This document shows positions 52,315 through 61,746 of a DNA stretch of 64,000 nucleotides, in pieces (position 1 is the stretch's first letter; every line of letters starts with the position of its first letter). The position numbers and the translations under genes were made by a program. This DNA is from Paenibacillus sp. SYP-B4298 (lineage in GTDB: Bacteria; Bacillota; Bacilli; Paenibacillales; Paenibacillaceae). The notes beneath the pieces were generated by a model that had not been told where the DNA came from, searched no databases, and saw only the letters and a list, made by a program, of their open reading frames with translations. Location of the stretch: positions 805,501 through 869,500 of the forward strand of contig NZ_CP115484.1 in the NCBI RefSeq assembly GCF_027627475.1, read 5' to 3'.

Positions 52315-53823
52315 GTGACTACTTTTACATATACCGATTCCATCAGCCAGACCAAGGCTGATCTGATTGTCGTCTTCGTAACGCCGTCCGATCTCAAGCA
52401 GGCTGGCGTTGATACAGCACCGCTCGTCCATCCGGCAGTTGACGCGGCACTGTATGACAGCTATGCGCGTTCGCTGTTCGCTGCCAAGCCGCAGGAGGTG
52501 CAACTGATTCCGACATTAGGGCTTGTAGATGCGCCCTATGTCGCTTATATCGGCCTGGAGCCATCACCGCTCTCCGCAAGCTCATTGCGTGAGGCTGCCG
52601 CTGCTGCGGCTCGCACCGCTGCGCGCCTCAAGGCCGAGCAGGTGCAGATTCGGGTGCGTCAGGATATTGCGGACGGCCCAGGCGGCTTGGAGCCGCAGCA
52701 GGCGGCACAGGTGCTGACGGAGGGCTTTCTGCTGGCGCAATATCGGCGCAGGTCGCTAAGCCGTGAAGCGAAGCCTGCACATCAGGCGCTCGCGGTAGAG
52801 TGGGTGCTGACACCGTCAGATGCTGGCGATGTGAGCAGCCAATGGGAGACTGGCATTCGTCGCGGCAAGCATTTCGCTGAGGCTACCTGCTACGCACGGG
52901 ACTTGACCAATCTTCCCGGCAATCAACTGACACCGGAGGGGCTGGCGGAGGAGGCTGAACGTCTGGCTGAGCGTCTCGAGCTGGAGATTGAGGTGCTGGA
53001 CGAGTGGTCGGCCGCTGAGCAAGGCATGGGCGGTCTGCTGGCAGTCGGACAGGGCAGCATCAACCCGCCGCGGATGATTATACTGCATTACAAGGGCAAC
53101 GAGCAGAGTGACGAAACCTGGGGATTGATCGGCAAGGGCATCACCTTCGATACAGGCGGCATCTCGCTCAAGAAGGCAGAGGGCATGGAGGAGATGATCT
53201 CCGATATGGGCGGCGCGGCTGCAGTGCTGGGCGCGATGCAGATTATCGGCGAGCTGAAGCCGCAGATCAATGTCGTGGCCGTCATTCCGTCGGCAGAGAA
53301 TATGCCTTCGGATCGAGCGGTCAAGCCAGGCGACATCATTACAACCATGAGCGGCCGCACGATCGAGATGATCAATACCGATGCCGAGGGGCGGGTTGTG
53401 CTTGCAGATGGACTGACCGCTGCGATCAGACGCGGCGCGACGAAGCTGATCGATGTTGCGACGTTGACAGGAGCGGTCATGGTGGCGCTCGGCAATGTAG
53501 CGACCGGGGCCATCTGCAACGACGAGACGTTGGTACAACAGGTGATCAAGGCCGGCCATCGCGCAGGCGAGCCGATCTGGCCGCTGCCGAATTACCCGGA
53601 ATATCGCAAGCAGTTGCATAGCGACGTTGCGGATCTGAAGAATACCGGAGGCAGATTGGCAGGGACGATCACTGGCGGCTTGTTCATCGGCGCCTTCGCT
53701 GAGGAGAAGCCGTGGGTTCATCTGGATATTGGCGGCACGGCCTGGCTGGAGAAGGAGCGCGGTGTTCACACGAAGGGAGCCACCGGCGTCATGGTGCGAA
53801 CCTTGGCAGAGCTGCTGCTGTAG
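52315..53823 (+). CDS. pepA: Leucyl aminopeptidase (M17 family)
   Basis: Cytoplasmic two-metal aminopeptidase forming hexamers. An N-terminal macro-like domain (about 1-165) precedes the catalytic domain with GKGITFDTGGISLK (Lys and Asp ligands), MGGAAAVLG and the family signature NTDAEGRVVLADGL. Start chosen at GTG 52315, 9 nt after AAGGAG (52300-52305); ATGs at 52297 and 52306 in the same frame are possible but badly spaced. 502 residues, normal length. It lies 99 nt after the kinase gene and may be co-transcribed with it. Confidence 0.93.
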   Translation: MTTFTYTDSISQTKADLIVVFVTPSDLKQAGVDTAPLVHPAVDAALYDSYARSLFAAKPQEVQLIPTLGLVDAPYVAYIGLEPSPLSASSLREAAAAAARTAARLKAEQVQIRVRQDIADGPGGLEPQQAAQVLTEGFLLAQYRRRSLSREAKPAHQALAVEWVLTPSDAGDVSSQWETGIRRGKHFAEATCYARDLTNLPGNQLTPEGLAEEAERLAERLELEIEVLDEWSAAEQGMGGLLAVGQGSINPPRMIILHYKGNEQSDETWGLIGKGITFDTGGISLKKAEGMEEMISDMGGAAAVLGAMQIIGELKPQINVVAVIPSAENMPSDRAVKPGDIITTMSGRTIEMINTDAEGRVVLADGLTAAIRRGATKLIDVATLTGAVMVALGNVATGAICNDETLVQQVIKAGHRAGEPIWPLPNYPEYRKQLHSDVADLKNTGGRLAGTITGGLFIGAFAEEKPWVHLDIGGTAWLEKERGVHTKGATGVMVRTLAELLL

Positions 53824-53916
53824 TCCCTTAGGTTCATAGTAGTCAGGCAGGGTCTGCATGCGCTATAAAGCTGTACAGAGAAGGCAATATTGACATCTTA
53901 AGAGGAGTTCATGTTT

Positions 53917-55224
53917 ATGAACATATGGCAGCGTATGACAGCCGCTCCTGGCAGACGGCCCTCTACCGAGCAGCGCAGAAATTTGCGCATCATCGTAGTA
54001 GAGGGCATACCGGCAACGATTATCGCCAACCTGCTTGGCGGCCCGATTCTAACCGCTTATCTGCTCTATTTGGGGGCGAGCTCTGCGGAGGTAGGGCTTG
54101 TGATGGCTCTACCTCCACTGGCGAATCTGGTTCAGATTATGGTGGCGTATTATATGCAGCGCTTCGATAACCGGAGGCTGCTGCTGTTCTACTTCGGCAG
54201 CAGCCATCGGTTGCTATGGGTAGCTACTGGCTTTATCCCGTTTGTCGTTGCGGACAGCTACCAGATTGGCGTGTTTATTGTACTGTACGCGCTTTCCTTT
54301 ATTATGGCTTCTTCATCGGGTGTATTTTGGTCATCGCTCGTAGCCGACATTGTTCCTTCACTGGTAAGAGGACGATACTTTGGCATTCGCAATATGATCT
54401 TGTGGGCAGCGGCGAGCCTGTCGCTCATCATCGGTGGTCAAATTCTGGAATCGATGAAGGAGGGGACAGGCTTTGTCGTCCTGTATGCGATCAGCGCTGT
54501 CTGCATGGTGTGGAATGCTGTCGAGCTGTGGCGCTATCCTAACCCTCCATTTCAAAAGTCGGGCGAGACGGGCAAGGCCGGGCTGTTCCTCAAGCCCCTG
54601 CGCGACAGAGCGTATATTAAGGCCACGCTATTTATTTCGCTGTTCATCCTGATTCAAAATATCGTTGTGCCGCTATTCTCTTACGTCATGCTCGATGTGA
54701 TGAAGATTAGCTACATGCAAGTGACAGCTATAACATCGGTGCAGATGATTGTGATGATGATCAGCTACTATTATTGGGGCAATCTGAATGCAAGGTTTGC
54801 GACGAAGACGCTGATGCTGTGGTGTCTGCCGATCATCGGAGCAGCTTGTGTGCTGTGGGCGGGTCTGGAGCTTCTCCCTGCGCTTCTGGTACTGACATTG
54901 GTTCATATTTTGCTTGGGATCGGGCTGGGAGGGTACAATCTGCTGGCCTTCAACTTCATGATTGGCGATACCCCGAAGGCGGATCGTCCGATGTATGTGG
55001 CCATGTTCTCGGCGCTGACCGGTATTACCGGCTTCATCGGCCCGCTGATCGGCGGCATGATCTATAAGAAGCTGGAGACATGGCCGTTATGGGTGGCCAG
55101 CTATGGCGTATCTACTGCGGCTGGTGTGCTGCTGCTCGTACTCGCTTTGCTGCTGGGGCCTGTGATCTTGAAGGCTCCACGTCGCAATGCGGATGCCATG
55201 GAGGGCCAGCAGCCGCTTGGCTAG
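53917..55224 (+). CDS. MFS transporter
   Basis: A 435-residue membrane protein with about twelve helices and a basic N-terminal tail (APGRRPSTEQRRNLR). The loop between helices 2 and 3 (YMQRFDNRRLL) is a degenerate form of the MFS motif A. The long central loop (PNPPFQKSGETGKAG) divides the two six-helix halves. Substrate unknown. ATG 53917 fits GAGGAG at 9 nt; the ATG at 53911 is too close. It is followed by a bidirectional terminator. Confidence 0.87.
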   Translation: MNIWQRMTAAPGRRPSTEQRRNLRIIVVEGIPATIIANLLGGPILTAYLLYLGASSAEVGLVMALPPLANLVQIMVAYYMQRFDNRRLLLFYFGSSHRLLWVATGFIPFVVADSYQIGVFIVLYALSFIMASSSGVFWSSLVADIVPSLVRGRYFGIRNMILWAAASLSLIIGGQILESMKEGTGFVVLYAISAVCMVWNAVELWRYPNPPFQKSGETGKAGLFLKPLRDRAYIKATLFISLFILIQNIVVPLFSYVMLDVMKISYMQVTAITSVQMIVMMISYYYWGNLNARFATKTLMLWCLPIIGAACVLWAGLELLPALLVLTLVHILLGIGLGGYNLLAFNFMIGDTPKADRPMYVAMFSALTGITGFIGPLIGGMIYKKLETWPLWVASYGVSTAAGVLLLVLALLLGPVILKAPRRNADAMEGQQPLG

Positions 55225-55311
55225 CACCTGCCACGACTTGAGAGGAACCAAGAAGCGAAGCTTATAATCTGTCTTTCTGCTATGCTGCTGATGGACATTG
55301 CGCAACATGCT

Positions 55312-55343
55312 AACAGCCAGAGGCATTGGAGCCTCTGGCTGTT
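55312..55343. terminator. Bidirectional terminator
   Basis: AACAGCCAGAGGC pairs perfectly with GCCTCTGGCTGTT, 6-nt loop, between the convergent MFS and NlpC/P60 genes. Confidence 0.88.
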
Positions 55344-55386
55344 TATGTACCTGATCCTGCAGTGAGCAGGATGGCAGGAATCAGGG

Positions 55387-55890
55387 TTACATTACACGAC
55401 GAGCGGTGACGTAGGTTTTATCCCAGGTGCTTCCTTTGAATGTAGAGATGGTCACCCCTATGCCCTTGCGATACGTGTGAAGTATCTTGTTGTTGCCCAT
55501 ATAGATGGAGACGTGATTAATGCTGCCATCACGATTGGTATCGGAGAAGATAAGATCGCCAGGCTGTAGCTGGCTCTTGGAGACGAAGCGTCCAGACTTG
55601 GACTGCGATTTGGATGAACGCGGAAGCGAGATGCCAACCTGCTTGTACACATATTGAGTAAACGAAGAGCAATCAAAGGATCTTGTCTGTCCTGCCGAAG
55701 CACCAAAAACATAAGGGGTGCCAAGATAGCGCTTGCCTACGGAAATCACCTTGCTGGCTGTGGACGATGCCGATGCGGTAGCGGCCTCTACCTGCTTAGG
55801 AGCGATGAGTGTGCTGCCACTGAAGGCAACGGTCAGACTTAACGTAATGCCTGCAATGTATTTGCCGATCTTTCTGGATGTTAAATTCAT
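55387..55890 (-). CDS. Secreted NlpC/P60 (C40) cell-wall endopeptidase
   Basis: A 167-residue exported peptidase: signal peptide (about 1-36, ending VEAATAS) and a single NlpC/P60 domain without SH3 or LysM targeting modules. Catalytic residues are Cys74 in SFDCSSF, His126 in INHVSIYMG and a third polar residue His138 in ILHTY. It would cleave gamma-D-Glu-diaminopimelate bonds in peptidoglycan stems. GGGAGGA lies before the ATG. An 8-bp inverted repeat GTGGTAAA / TTTACCAC (55906-55913, 55944-55951) in its leader could be an operator. Confidence 0.92.
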   Translation of the reverse strand: MNLTSRKIGKYIAGITLSLTVAFSGSTLIAPKQVEAATASASSTASKVISVGKRYLGTPYVFGASAGQTRSFDCSSFTQYVYKQVGISLPRSSKSQSKSGRFVSKSQLQPGDLIFSDTNRDGSINHVSIYMGNNKILHTYRKGIGVTISTFKGSTWDKTYVTARRVM

Positions 55891-56277
55891 GATGTCCTCC
55901 CATTCGTGGTAAAAATAATGGATTTGTTTTTGCCTGTCCTTACTTTACCACAAATAAAAACCCCACCATTTACCAATGTTAGCGAAAATCCCTTTATTTC
56001 CTATGCTTCGTAGCAATTATTAGAAATACATGAGAAAAAATTAAAGTTTAGCCTATTGACAAGAATATTAGACCGTTTTCCGCTTCTTATGGCGCAGGAC
56101 CAGACCCAGATTTACAATAAATTTGCACAATTTAAACATAATAATCAATTGCGTATATAGGCCGAAAAAACTATAATGTAATTTATGAAAGCGATTACAT
56201 ATATGGGGTGAGAACCAGCTTCAGATGATAATGCTTGAAGACGTTGCATGACAAAGCGGAATAGCGAGGGGTTTTCA
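55891..56277. other. Divergent intergenic region between the C40 peptidase and MCP genes
   Basis: AT-rich, no gene. Contains the GTGGTAAA/TTTACCAC inverted repeat close to the peptidase start and, at the other end, the promoter and cre site of the MCP gene. Confidence 0.6.
56149..56200 (+). promoter_or_regulatory. Promoter with consensus cre site upstream of the MCP gene
   Basis: TTGCGT (56149-56154), 17-nt spacer, TATAAT (56172-56177). ATGAAAGCGATTACAT (56185-56200) fits the CcpA cre consensus WTGNAANCGNWNNCW fully and lies over the expected start site, predicting catabolite repression. Confidence 0.7.
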
Positions 56278-57981
56278 ATGAGTAAGAATAAGGACAGAAT
56301 TCGAATATCTGTTCGTCAAAAAATTATGATCTTTCTATGCATTGCGATTACTGCAATGGGAGTTGCTTACGGCGTTCAGACCGTCATGTTCTCAAGATAC
56401 ATCTCCCAATACAATGGGGTGCTGGATAGCATCACACTCGTTAATGCGCTCAGCGGCGAGCTGGATACACGTCTAAGCGACGAGGTCTACAGTATGGCCA
56501 TCGGCAAGAAGACGGTGGAGGATGGAGAGCATCACAAGCTGGTGGATGCGATCCAGGATCGACTGCAGCAGCTAGAGAAGGGAGAGCATGATGAGCAGGT
56601 TCTCAGCGGGCTGGACTCATTAAGACGAATTACACAGGGGCTGGAGGAGCAAATGGTTGTGTTCGAGCAGGCGCTCGCAACTGGAAGCAGCTATGACGAC
56701 AGTCTGAAAACGGTAGATACCGTTGAAGAAATTATGGCGCTAATGCGCGAGGAGACGCAAAATACATTGTATTGGAAGCTGAAGGACAGCCAGCAGCTAC
56801 AGCAGCAGGTCAGCACTGCCTTTCGCAGCAATACATCGATAACGATGACGTTATTCGTTATATTGCTGCTTGTGATGCTGCTTGGAGGATGGCTCCTCTC
56901 AACACGTATGTCTACCGCCATCAAGCAATTGAGCAGCAAGGCCTCTCTAGCAGCCTCGGGCGATCTGACGGGCGGTGCAGTGACGGGCAGCAGCAGGGAT
57001 GAGATCGGAACGCTGTCCCAATCCTTTAATAATATGTTTGATCATCTGAAGTCGGTTATTATCCGGGTACGGGATGCCAATCAGCAGGCGGCGCATGTCA
57101 CATCGGATATTAGCAGCCATGCTACAAATAATCGGCGTGCGGGGGCAGACATCGTGAAGGCCTCTCAAGAGATTGCCGTGGCGCTGGCTGAGCAATTCGA
57201 GGCGGTTCATGGCGCTGCACAGGATATGCAGCATATGACCCAAGCCGTAGAAGGGCTGAGGAGCAACTCAGAGCGCATCTCCCGAAGCTCCGACCAGGCT
57301 CTGGACATGGCCAAGAACGGAACGGCTTACTCGGATGAGCTCATGCAGGGCATTCAGCGGGTATCCCAGTCCTTTGAACAGGCTTCTGCACAAACAGAGC
57401 GGCTAAGTACACTGGCAGGGGAGATGCTGGAGATGTCGCGCGAGATTCGCAGGCTGTCGGTGACGACGGGCATTCTGGCGCTCAACGTAGGCATAGCCGC
57501 CGCCCGCAGTAAGGATGGTGAACAGAGCTTCAAGGTACTGGCAGGGGAGATCAATCAGTTGGCTCGACAGTCCCAACGGCTGGCCTCTCATATAGAGGAG
57601 CATACCGGAGCTGCAGGGCTGCTGGTGAGTGATGTACAGCGCCAGATGAAAGAGAGTGAACACAAGCTGCATCAGGCATCAGGCAAAGCGAAGGATACGC
57701 GAGATTACTTCTATGCCATCGTCCAATCTAACGTCGCTATCCATGGCGAGCTGGGCACGATCCATCAGCAGATCTCCGGCATCTCATCAGGGCTGCAGGA
57801 ATTCCAGGGCGTCATCCACAGGCTGGAGGGGCGTTCGGATCAGATTCGGATGGAGGCTCATACGATTCACAGCATGGTACAGGAGCAGAGCGTATCGTTG
57901 GAGGGCATGCTGTCCTCGTCGGATCATCTGATGTATGCGGTTCGGGGGATGGCCGATGAGGTCAATCGCTTTGAAGTCTAG
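56278..57981 (+). CDS. Methyl-accepting chemotaxis-like protein with divergent signalling tip
   Basis: A 567-residue transducer: TM1 (about 18-36), an extracytoplasmic four-helix-type sensor (40-190), TM2 (about 192-212), HAMP (about 213-270; STRMSTAIKQLSSKASLAAS) and a long coiled-coil signalling domain. The hairpin tip, normally close to QTNLLALNAAIEAARAGE, reads TTGILALNVGIAAARSKDGE here: the Gln, Asn and the Glu of IEAAR are replaced. Coupling to CheA/CheW may therefore be altered or lost. ATG 56278 has GAGGGG 7 nt upstream; an in-frame ATG 30 nt earlier does not. The cre at the promoter suggests a link with carbon supply. Confidence 0.87.
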   Translation: MSKNKDRIRISVRQKIMIFLCIAITAMGVAYGVQTVMFSRYISQYNGVLDSITLVNALSGELDTRLSDEVYSMAIGKKTVEDGEHHKLVDAIQDRLQQLEKGEHDEQVLSGLDSLRRITQGLEEQMVVFEQALATGSSYDDSLKTVDTVEEIMALMREETQNTLYWKLKDSQQLQQQVSTAFRSNTSITMTLFVILLLVMLLGGWLLSTRMSTAIKQLSSKASLAASGDLTGGAVTGSSRDEIGTLSQSFNNMFDHLKSVIIRVRDANQQAAHVTSDISSHATNNRRAGADIVKASQEIAVALAEQFEAVHGAAQDMQHMTQAVEGLRSNSERISRSSDQALDMAKNGTAYSDELMQGIQRVSQSFEQASAQTERLSTLAGEMLEMSREIRRLSVTTGILALNVGIAAARSKDGEQSFKVLAGEINQLARQSQRLASHIEEHTGAAGLLVSDVQRQMKESEHKLHQASGKAKDTRDYFYAIVQSNVAIHGELGTIHQQISGISSGLQEFQGVIHRLEGRSDQIRMEAHTIHSMVQEQSVSLEGMLSSSDHLMYAVRGMADEVNRFEV

Positions 57982-58031
57982 CCCTATCCGAATCGTTGCA
58001 GCACATCGCAGCGCCAGCATGCCACAATGAA

Positions 58032-58766
58032 TTACTCCGTCATGGGGGACAGCGGCGCCTGCTCGCTCAGCACCTGCTCTACTTTCGATATGTGCTGTTC
58101 CATTAGAGAAGCCGCTTCCGCCGCGTCGCGCTGTGCAATCGCACGGACGATAGCCTGATGCTCGCTTAGCAGGCGCTCAGCGGATGAGCGCTGAGCATAG
58201 AACCATAGGGCGCGTGTATCGCGCATCGTATCATGGAACTGTTCAGACAGCGACGCCATAAAGTCGATCAGTATCGGATTGTGAGTGGCCTCAGCGATCG
58301 CTTCATGCAATTGGATGTCCGTCTGCTCGCTGCGCGTCTCATTATCCAGATGGAGCTCCATCTCTTCAAGGAGGAGGTGCAGTCGTCTTAGATCGGATTC
58401 GCTCCGGTTGTGGCAAGCGAGCTGGGCGCAGCCTGTCTCCAGCACCCGTCGCACCTCCAGTATATGCTTGATGGAGTTGGCTCGGTGAAGCCACGACTCC
58501 GGGGAGGCGGCATACGGATGGACATAGCGCTCAGCAGCGGCCTGGACATAGGTGCCGCTGCCTTGGCGGACATCCAGCAGGCCGATCGTCTTCAGCGAGG
58601 TGAGCGCCTCGCGAATCGTCGATTGGCCTACTTTATACTGCCTGGCCAGCTCGACAACGGAGGCGAGCTTGTCTCCCTCCTTCAATATCCCTTCCTCAAT
58701 CTGTCTCTTGATGCTCTGCATGACCCAATCCGAGCTTTTGAGTGGTCGATCCTGATGCGGATTCAT
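58032..58766 (-). CDS. FadR-subfamily GntR transcriptional regulator
   Basis: A 244-residue repressor-type protein: GntR winged helix (about 10-75; LASVVELARQYKVGQSTIRE, LLDVRQGSGTYVQ) and a helical FCD effector domain (about 100-225; LEVRRVLETGCAQLACHNRS, LHEAIAEATHNPILIDF) carrying the Asp/His residues typical of metal-dependent FCD ligand sites. Such proteins usually control sugar-acid or organic-acid catabolism, but no such operon adjoins it. GGAGG lies 11 nt before the ATG. It converges on the MCP gene with only a 50-nt gap. Confidence 0.88.
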   Translation of the reverse strand: MNPHQDRPLKSSDWVMQSIKRQIEEGILKEGDKLASVVELARQYKVGQSTIREALTSLKTIGLLDVRQGSGTYVQAAAERYVHPYAASPESWLHRANSIKHILEVRRVLETGCAQLACHNRSESDLRRLHLLLEEMELHLDNETRSEQTDIQLHEAIAEATHNPILIDFMASLSEQFHDTMRDTRALWFYAQRSSAERLLSEHQAIVRAIAQRDAAEAASLMEQHISKVEQVLSEQAPLSPMTE

Positions 58767-58804
58767 TCGTTCATAGCCTCCGTTCCTATAGAGGACACAA
58801 TCTT

Positions 58805-59020
58805 AGGCGATAGCCGTTTACGCTTGATATAGAAGAAGTATAGTTTAGGTCTATACTAGCCTTCTATATCTACGCGAAACGAAGCTTTGCCAGTCAAGGA
58901 CGGCGACAGCCGTTTACGCTTGATATAGAAGAAGTATAGTTTAGGTCTATACTAGCCTTCTATATCTACGCGAAACGAAGCTTTGCCAGTCAAGGACGGC
59001 GATAGCCGTTTACGCTTGAT
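58805..59020 (+). repeat. Tandem array of family-2 hairpin repeats, 96-bp period
   Basis: GA[TC]AGCCGTTTACGCTTGAT recurs at 58809, 58905 and 59001, exactly 96 bp apart. Each unit joins a family-2 hairpin (GCCAGTCAAGGACGGCGA) to a second palindrome TATAGAAG..AGTATAG / CTATACT..CTTCTATA. About 2.2 units are present; the outer copies differ by single bases (GATAGC versus GACAGC). It fills the gap between the FadR-type gene and germination operon 2. Confidence 0.9.
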
Positions 59021-59069
59021 TATATCAAAGTTTTGCCTGGCGGCCTATCTATGGTCACGGAGGTATGTC

Positions 59070-59294
59070 CTAATGCATGTCCAGTTGCTGATCCAGCCAG
59101 CCAAACAGCAAGGCAACGAATTGGGACGGGCCGGGCAACTGCGGATTGAATACGAGGGCAAGAGCCAGCAGGGAGGCAACGACGGTGATGCTTGCTGCAA
59201 CAACTCGCTCCTGCTTCCGGGATGCGCTGCGAAGCTCAACGAAGAGTATGGCTGCGGTAAGCAGCAGGATGCCTATTACGGAGGCCGATTTCAT
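59070..59294 (-). CDS. Small two-TM protein, germinant receptor D-subunit-like (receptor 2)
   Basis: A 74-residue protein with two hydrophobic helices (about 4-20 and 31-49), a basic loop between them (RSASRKQER) and a short tail (FVALLFGWLDQQLDMH). Size, topology and position at the end of a gerA-type operon match the small D proteins known to modulate germinant receptors. AAGGAG lies 9 nt before the ATG. The gap to the C-subunit stop is 60 nt. It shares LFG-x-L-x2-Q with the 79-residue protein of operon 1, although overall identity is low. Confidence 0.72.
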   Translation of the reverse strand: MKSASVIGILLLTAAILFVELRSASRKQERVVAASITVVASLLALALVFNPQLPGPSQFVALLFGWLDQQLDMH

Positions 59295-59354
59295 CGCTAT
59301 CCACTCCTTGCTGTATCATGTGCTCGATCTGTTCTTAACAGTCGAATTAAGAGA

Positions 59355-60575
59355 TTAGCTGTCCTCCTGATCCGGAATGCCCTGTGGCTCGGTAGATTTG
59401 CCAGTGCGGACGATGACTGTTCTCACGCTGATCTCCGTCTCCACCTGAGGAAAAATCTGCTCCCAGTTGGCCTTATTCTGCAGCCATTGCTTTGGATAGT
59501 GTCTGCGGAATTCAACGGCGAACTTGAAGAAGTCGGTTTTTAGCTGCTTTTGCGCCATATGAAGCGCCATTTGAGCGTAGCCCTCCAATTTCTTCTCCCA
59601 GGCTTTCTCTAGAACCTTCCTGAACTTCGCATCCGACAGGGTCATGTCTGTCGTATTAAGCACGACCTCGCCCTCTGACTCAATATGAATCTTCATCTTC
59701 CACTTGCCGCCTGTAATCTGCGGGTTCATCGTTGCCCGCATATTGATGGGGCGGATGGAGACGCCGCCCTTGTAGTCCTCCACCTCTGTCGGCATAATAA
59801 TATTATTTAATTCATTGGCAAGCATTAGCACCCCAATCGTTAGGGGCTCATCGATCGTTTTGATGTACCGATCATTTTTGTACAAGCTCAGTCCTCGAAC
59901 AAAAGGATCGCTGGCGTATTGGTTCTGTCCGGGTTCGGGAGGAAGCCGAAGCAACTGGGTCAATATGACAGAGCGAGAAGGCCCCTCAATGGATTGCGCC
60001 AGCTCCAGGACAGTGATGCGGGTGCCCAGCTTCAGATTGCCCATCTCTCGCAGCGATTCCGCGGAGCTCCGCTCCAGAGGAGGGAGCAGCTCCAGGAGTG
60101 ACTTGGCATCCTCTCCAGCAGAGAACACATAGGCGTGCTCGCGGAATTGGGGATAACGAAGCAAGAAGTCGATAAACTCGCGCAAGCCGTGCTTGCCGGC
60201 GGCTTTGCTGATGACGAGCACTTCACAATGTCCCCAGAACACATTGCGAGATACCTTTCGCTGCAGTCGGTTCAAGGCTTCAGCGATCGTAATGCCCTCC
60301 GCGGTTCGCGTCATCGTCACTCCGCTCGGACTCCCCTCGAGGCTTCCGCTGCCTCCAGAGCCAGTGCCTGCCTTGCGCGGGATGAAGAACTGCGCAGTAA
60401 GCTGCACCTTATTGTCGGCATAGTCGATGCCGGTGGCCAGGACGATCGCCAGATCGTTCACTTCAATCCTGTCCCAGCATCCCGAGAGCAGCAGGCTGCA
60501 GAGCACCGGGAGCAGGGCGAGCCTTCCGACCTGGGCTAACCCGCGGCGCATTGCATGGCACCCCTTCATCTTCAT
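59355..60575 (-). CDS. Ger(x)C family spore germination lipoprotein (receptor 2 C subunit)
   Basis: A 406-residue C subunit: lipoprotein signal with lipobox LLSGC followed by WDRIEVNDLAIVLATGIDYA, the family hallmark. GLREFIDFLLRYPQFREHAY and the C-terminal LDAIGF-type region complete the three-domain fold. AGGAGG lies 6 nt before the start at 60575, inside the end of the B gene, and the two genes overlap by 4 nt. Ser/Gly-rich insertion GTGSGGSGSLEGSPS near residue 75 is longer than in receptor 1. Confidence 0.92.
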   Translation of the reverse strand: MKMKGCHAMRRGLAQVGRLALLPVLCSLLLSGCWDRIEVNDLAIVLATGIDYADNKVQLTAQFFIPRKAGTGSGGSGSLEGSPSGVTMTRTAEGITIAEALNRLQRKVSRNVFWGHCEVLVISKAAGKHGLREFIDFLLRYPQFREHAYVFSAGEDAKSLLELLPPLERSSAESLREMGNLKLGTRITVLELAQSIEGPSRSVILTQLLRLPPEPGQNQYASDPFVRGLSLYKNDRYIKTIDEPLTIGVLMLANELNNIIMPTEVEDYKGGVSIRPINMRATMNPQITGGKWKMKIHIESEGEVVLNTTDMTLSDAKFRKVLEKAWEKKLEGYAQMALHMAQKQLKTDFFKFAVEFRRHYPKQWLQNKANWEQIFPQVETEISVRTVIVRTGKSTEPQGIPDQEDS

Positions 60576-61693
60576 GCAGGCCTCCTCTTCTTATTGTTCT
60601 GTCCCCATGCTTGCTTGATCAATGCCACGAGGTAGATGACAGCCGGCAGGACGAGAAGAAACATCATCGTATACACATTGCCTGATGCGCCCAGCGCTTT
60701 CGATACATCCGGCTGCCCGGAGACGACCCAATAGGAATAGACCAGGCACAAGAATGCAATGGGAGCAACGAGCGGTCTATAGCTCTGCAGGCCAAACACC
60801 TCGGAGGCAGAGACGACCAAAATGTATAGAAACACAGATATTTTCACGAAGATGCCCAGTATCCAGACTGCAATAATGACGGCCTCGATATGTTGGAGGA
60901 AGTCCGCAATGGTGATGTAACGAGCCGCAATCATAACCGGGAAGGCAAAGCTGTCGGTCAGATCGCCAATCAGCATCAGACAGAACATATTGGATATCAC
61001 CATCGTAGCGGTTGTGATGCCCAGCGACCATAGCATGATTCGAGTCATGTGCTGCTTTTTCTTATTGGTGACGTAAGGCAGCAGGAAGGCCAGCACAATA
61101 TACTCGCTTAACCAGGCACTGGGCCCGATGGCCCCCTTCAGTGTAGGCAGTAGTCCCTTTTCCATGAAAGGGAGAAGCTCCCCGATGTGAAGTTCCCCAG
61201 TCAGCAGCAGAAAGGTCAGAGATAGCAGTAGGATGAGGATCGGGACGAAGACCTGAGAGGTGCGGCCTATGACCTCGATGCCTAGCCTTACATTAATCGC
61301 ACATACAGCAATCATCGTACCCATAATGATAAACATCGGAGTTCGTGGCAATGCACTGCTCGAGATAAATTCTCCATACTCACGGAGAATCATGCCGATC
61401 AGATGCGGCAGATAGAGCAGAAAGGCCAGACCGATCAGCTTGCCAGGCAGCCAACCGGCAATCTGTATACTGGATTGAATGATTGTCATGCCGGGATATA
61501 GCCGATTCAGTCCTAGGGAGATGCCGATTGCACTCAGTCCGACCAATGCACCCCAGATCGGGGAGAGCCACATGTCATGACCGGCATAGTGCATGGTCAT
61601 GCTCGGCACAGACAAGATAGAGGTTGCAAGAATGGTCGGAAAGATCATGCAGGCCAGTTGTATGGCGGAAATTTTGCCTTGCTCGATTAACAT
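60572..61693 (-). CDS. Spore germination permease, GerAB/GerBB family (receptor 2 B subunit)
   Basis: A 373-residue inner-membrane protein with about ten helices, beginning MLIEQGKISAIQLACMIFPT; LGIEVIGRTSQVFVPILILL and GLQSYRPLVAP are typical of the family. ATG 61693 is preferred because AAGGAGG lies 8 nt upstream; the open frame extends 165 nt further into the A gene without support. Order here is A-B-C-D, the common one. Confidence 0.92.
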   Translation of the reverse strand: MLIEQGKISAIQLACMIFPTILATSILSVPSMTMHYAGHDMWLSPIWGALVGLSAIGISLGLNRLYPGMTIIQSSIQIAGWLPGKLIGLAFLLYLPHLIGMILREYGEFISSSALPRTPMFIIMGTMIAVCAINVRLGIEVIGRTSQVFVPILILLLSLTFLLLTGELHIGELLPFMEKGLLPTLKGAIGPSAWLSEYIVLAFLLPYVTNKKKQHMTRIMLWSLGITTATMVISNMFCLMLIGDLTDSFAFPVMIAARYITIADFLQHIEAVIIAVWILGIFVKISVFLYILVVSASEVFGLQSYRPLVAPIAFLCLVYSYWVVSGQPDVSKALGASGNVYTMMFLLVLPAVIYLVALIKQAWGQNNKKRRPA

Positions 61694-61746
61694 AGTGATT
61701 CCTCCTTGCCGAGCCAGCGGTTTGTTGCAGGGGTCAACGTCATAGC

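Noticed and set aside
58805-59020. Possible CRISPR array
   Set aside because: The spacing is a strict 96 bp, but the intervals between hairpins are themselves repeated rather than unique, there are only about two units, and no cas genes are nearby.
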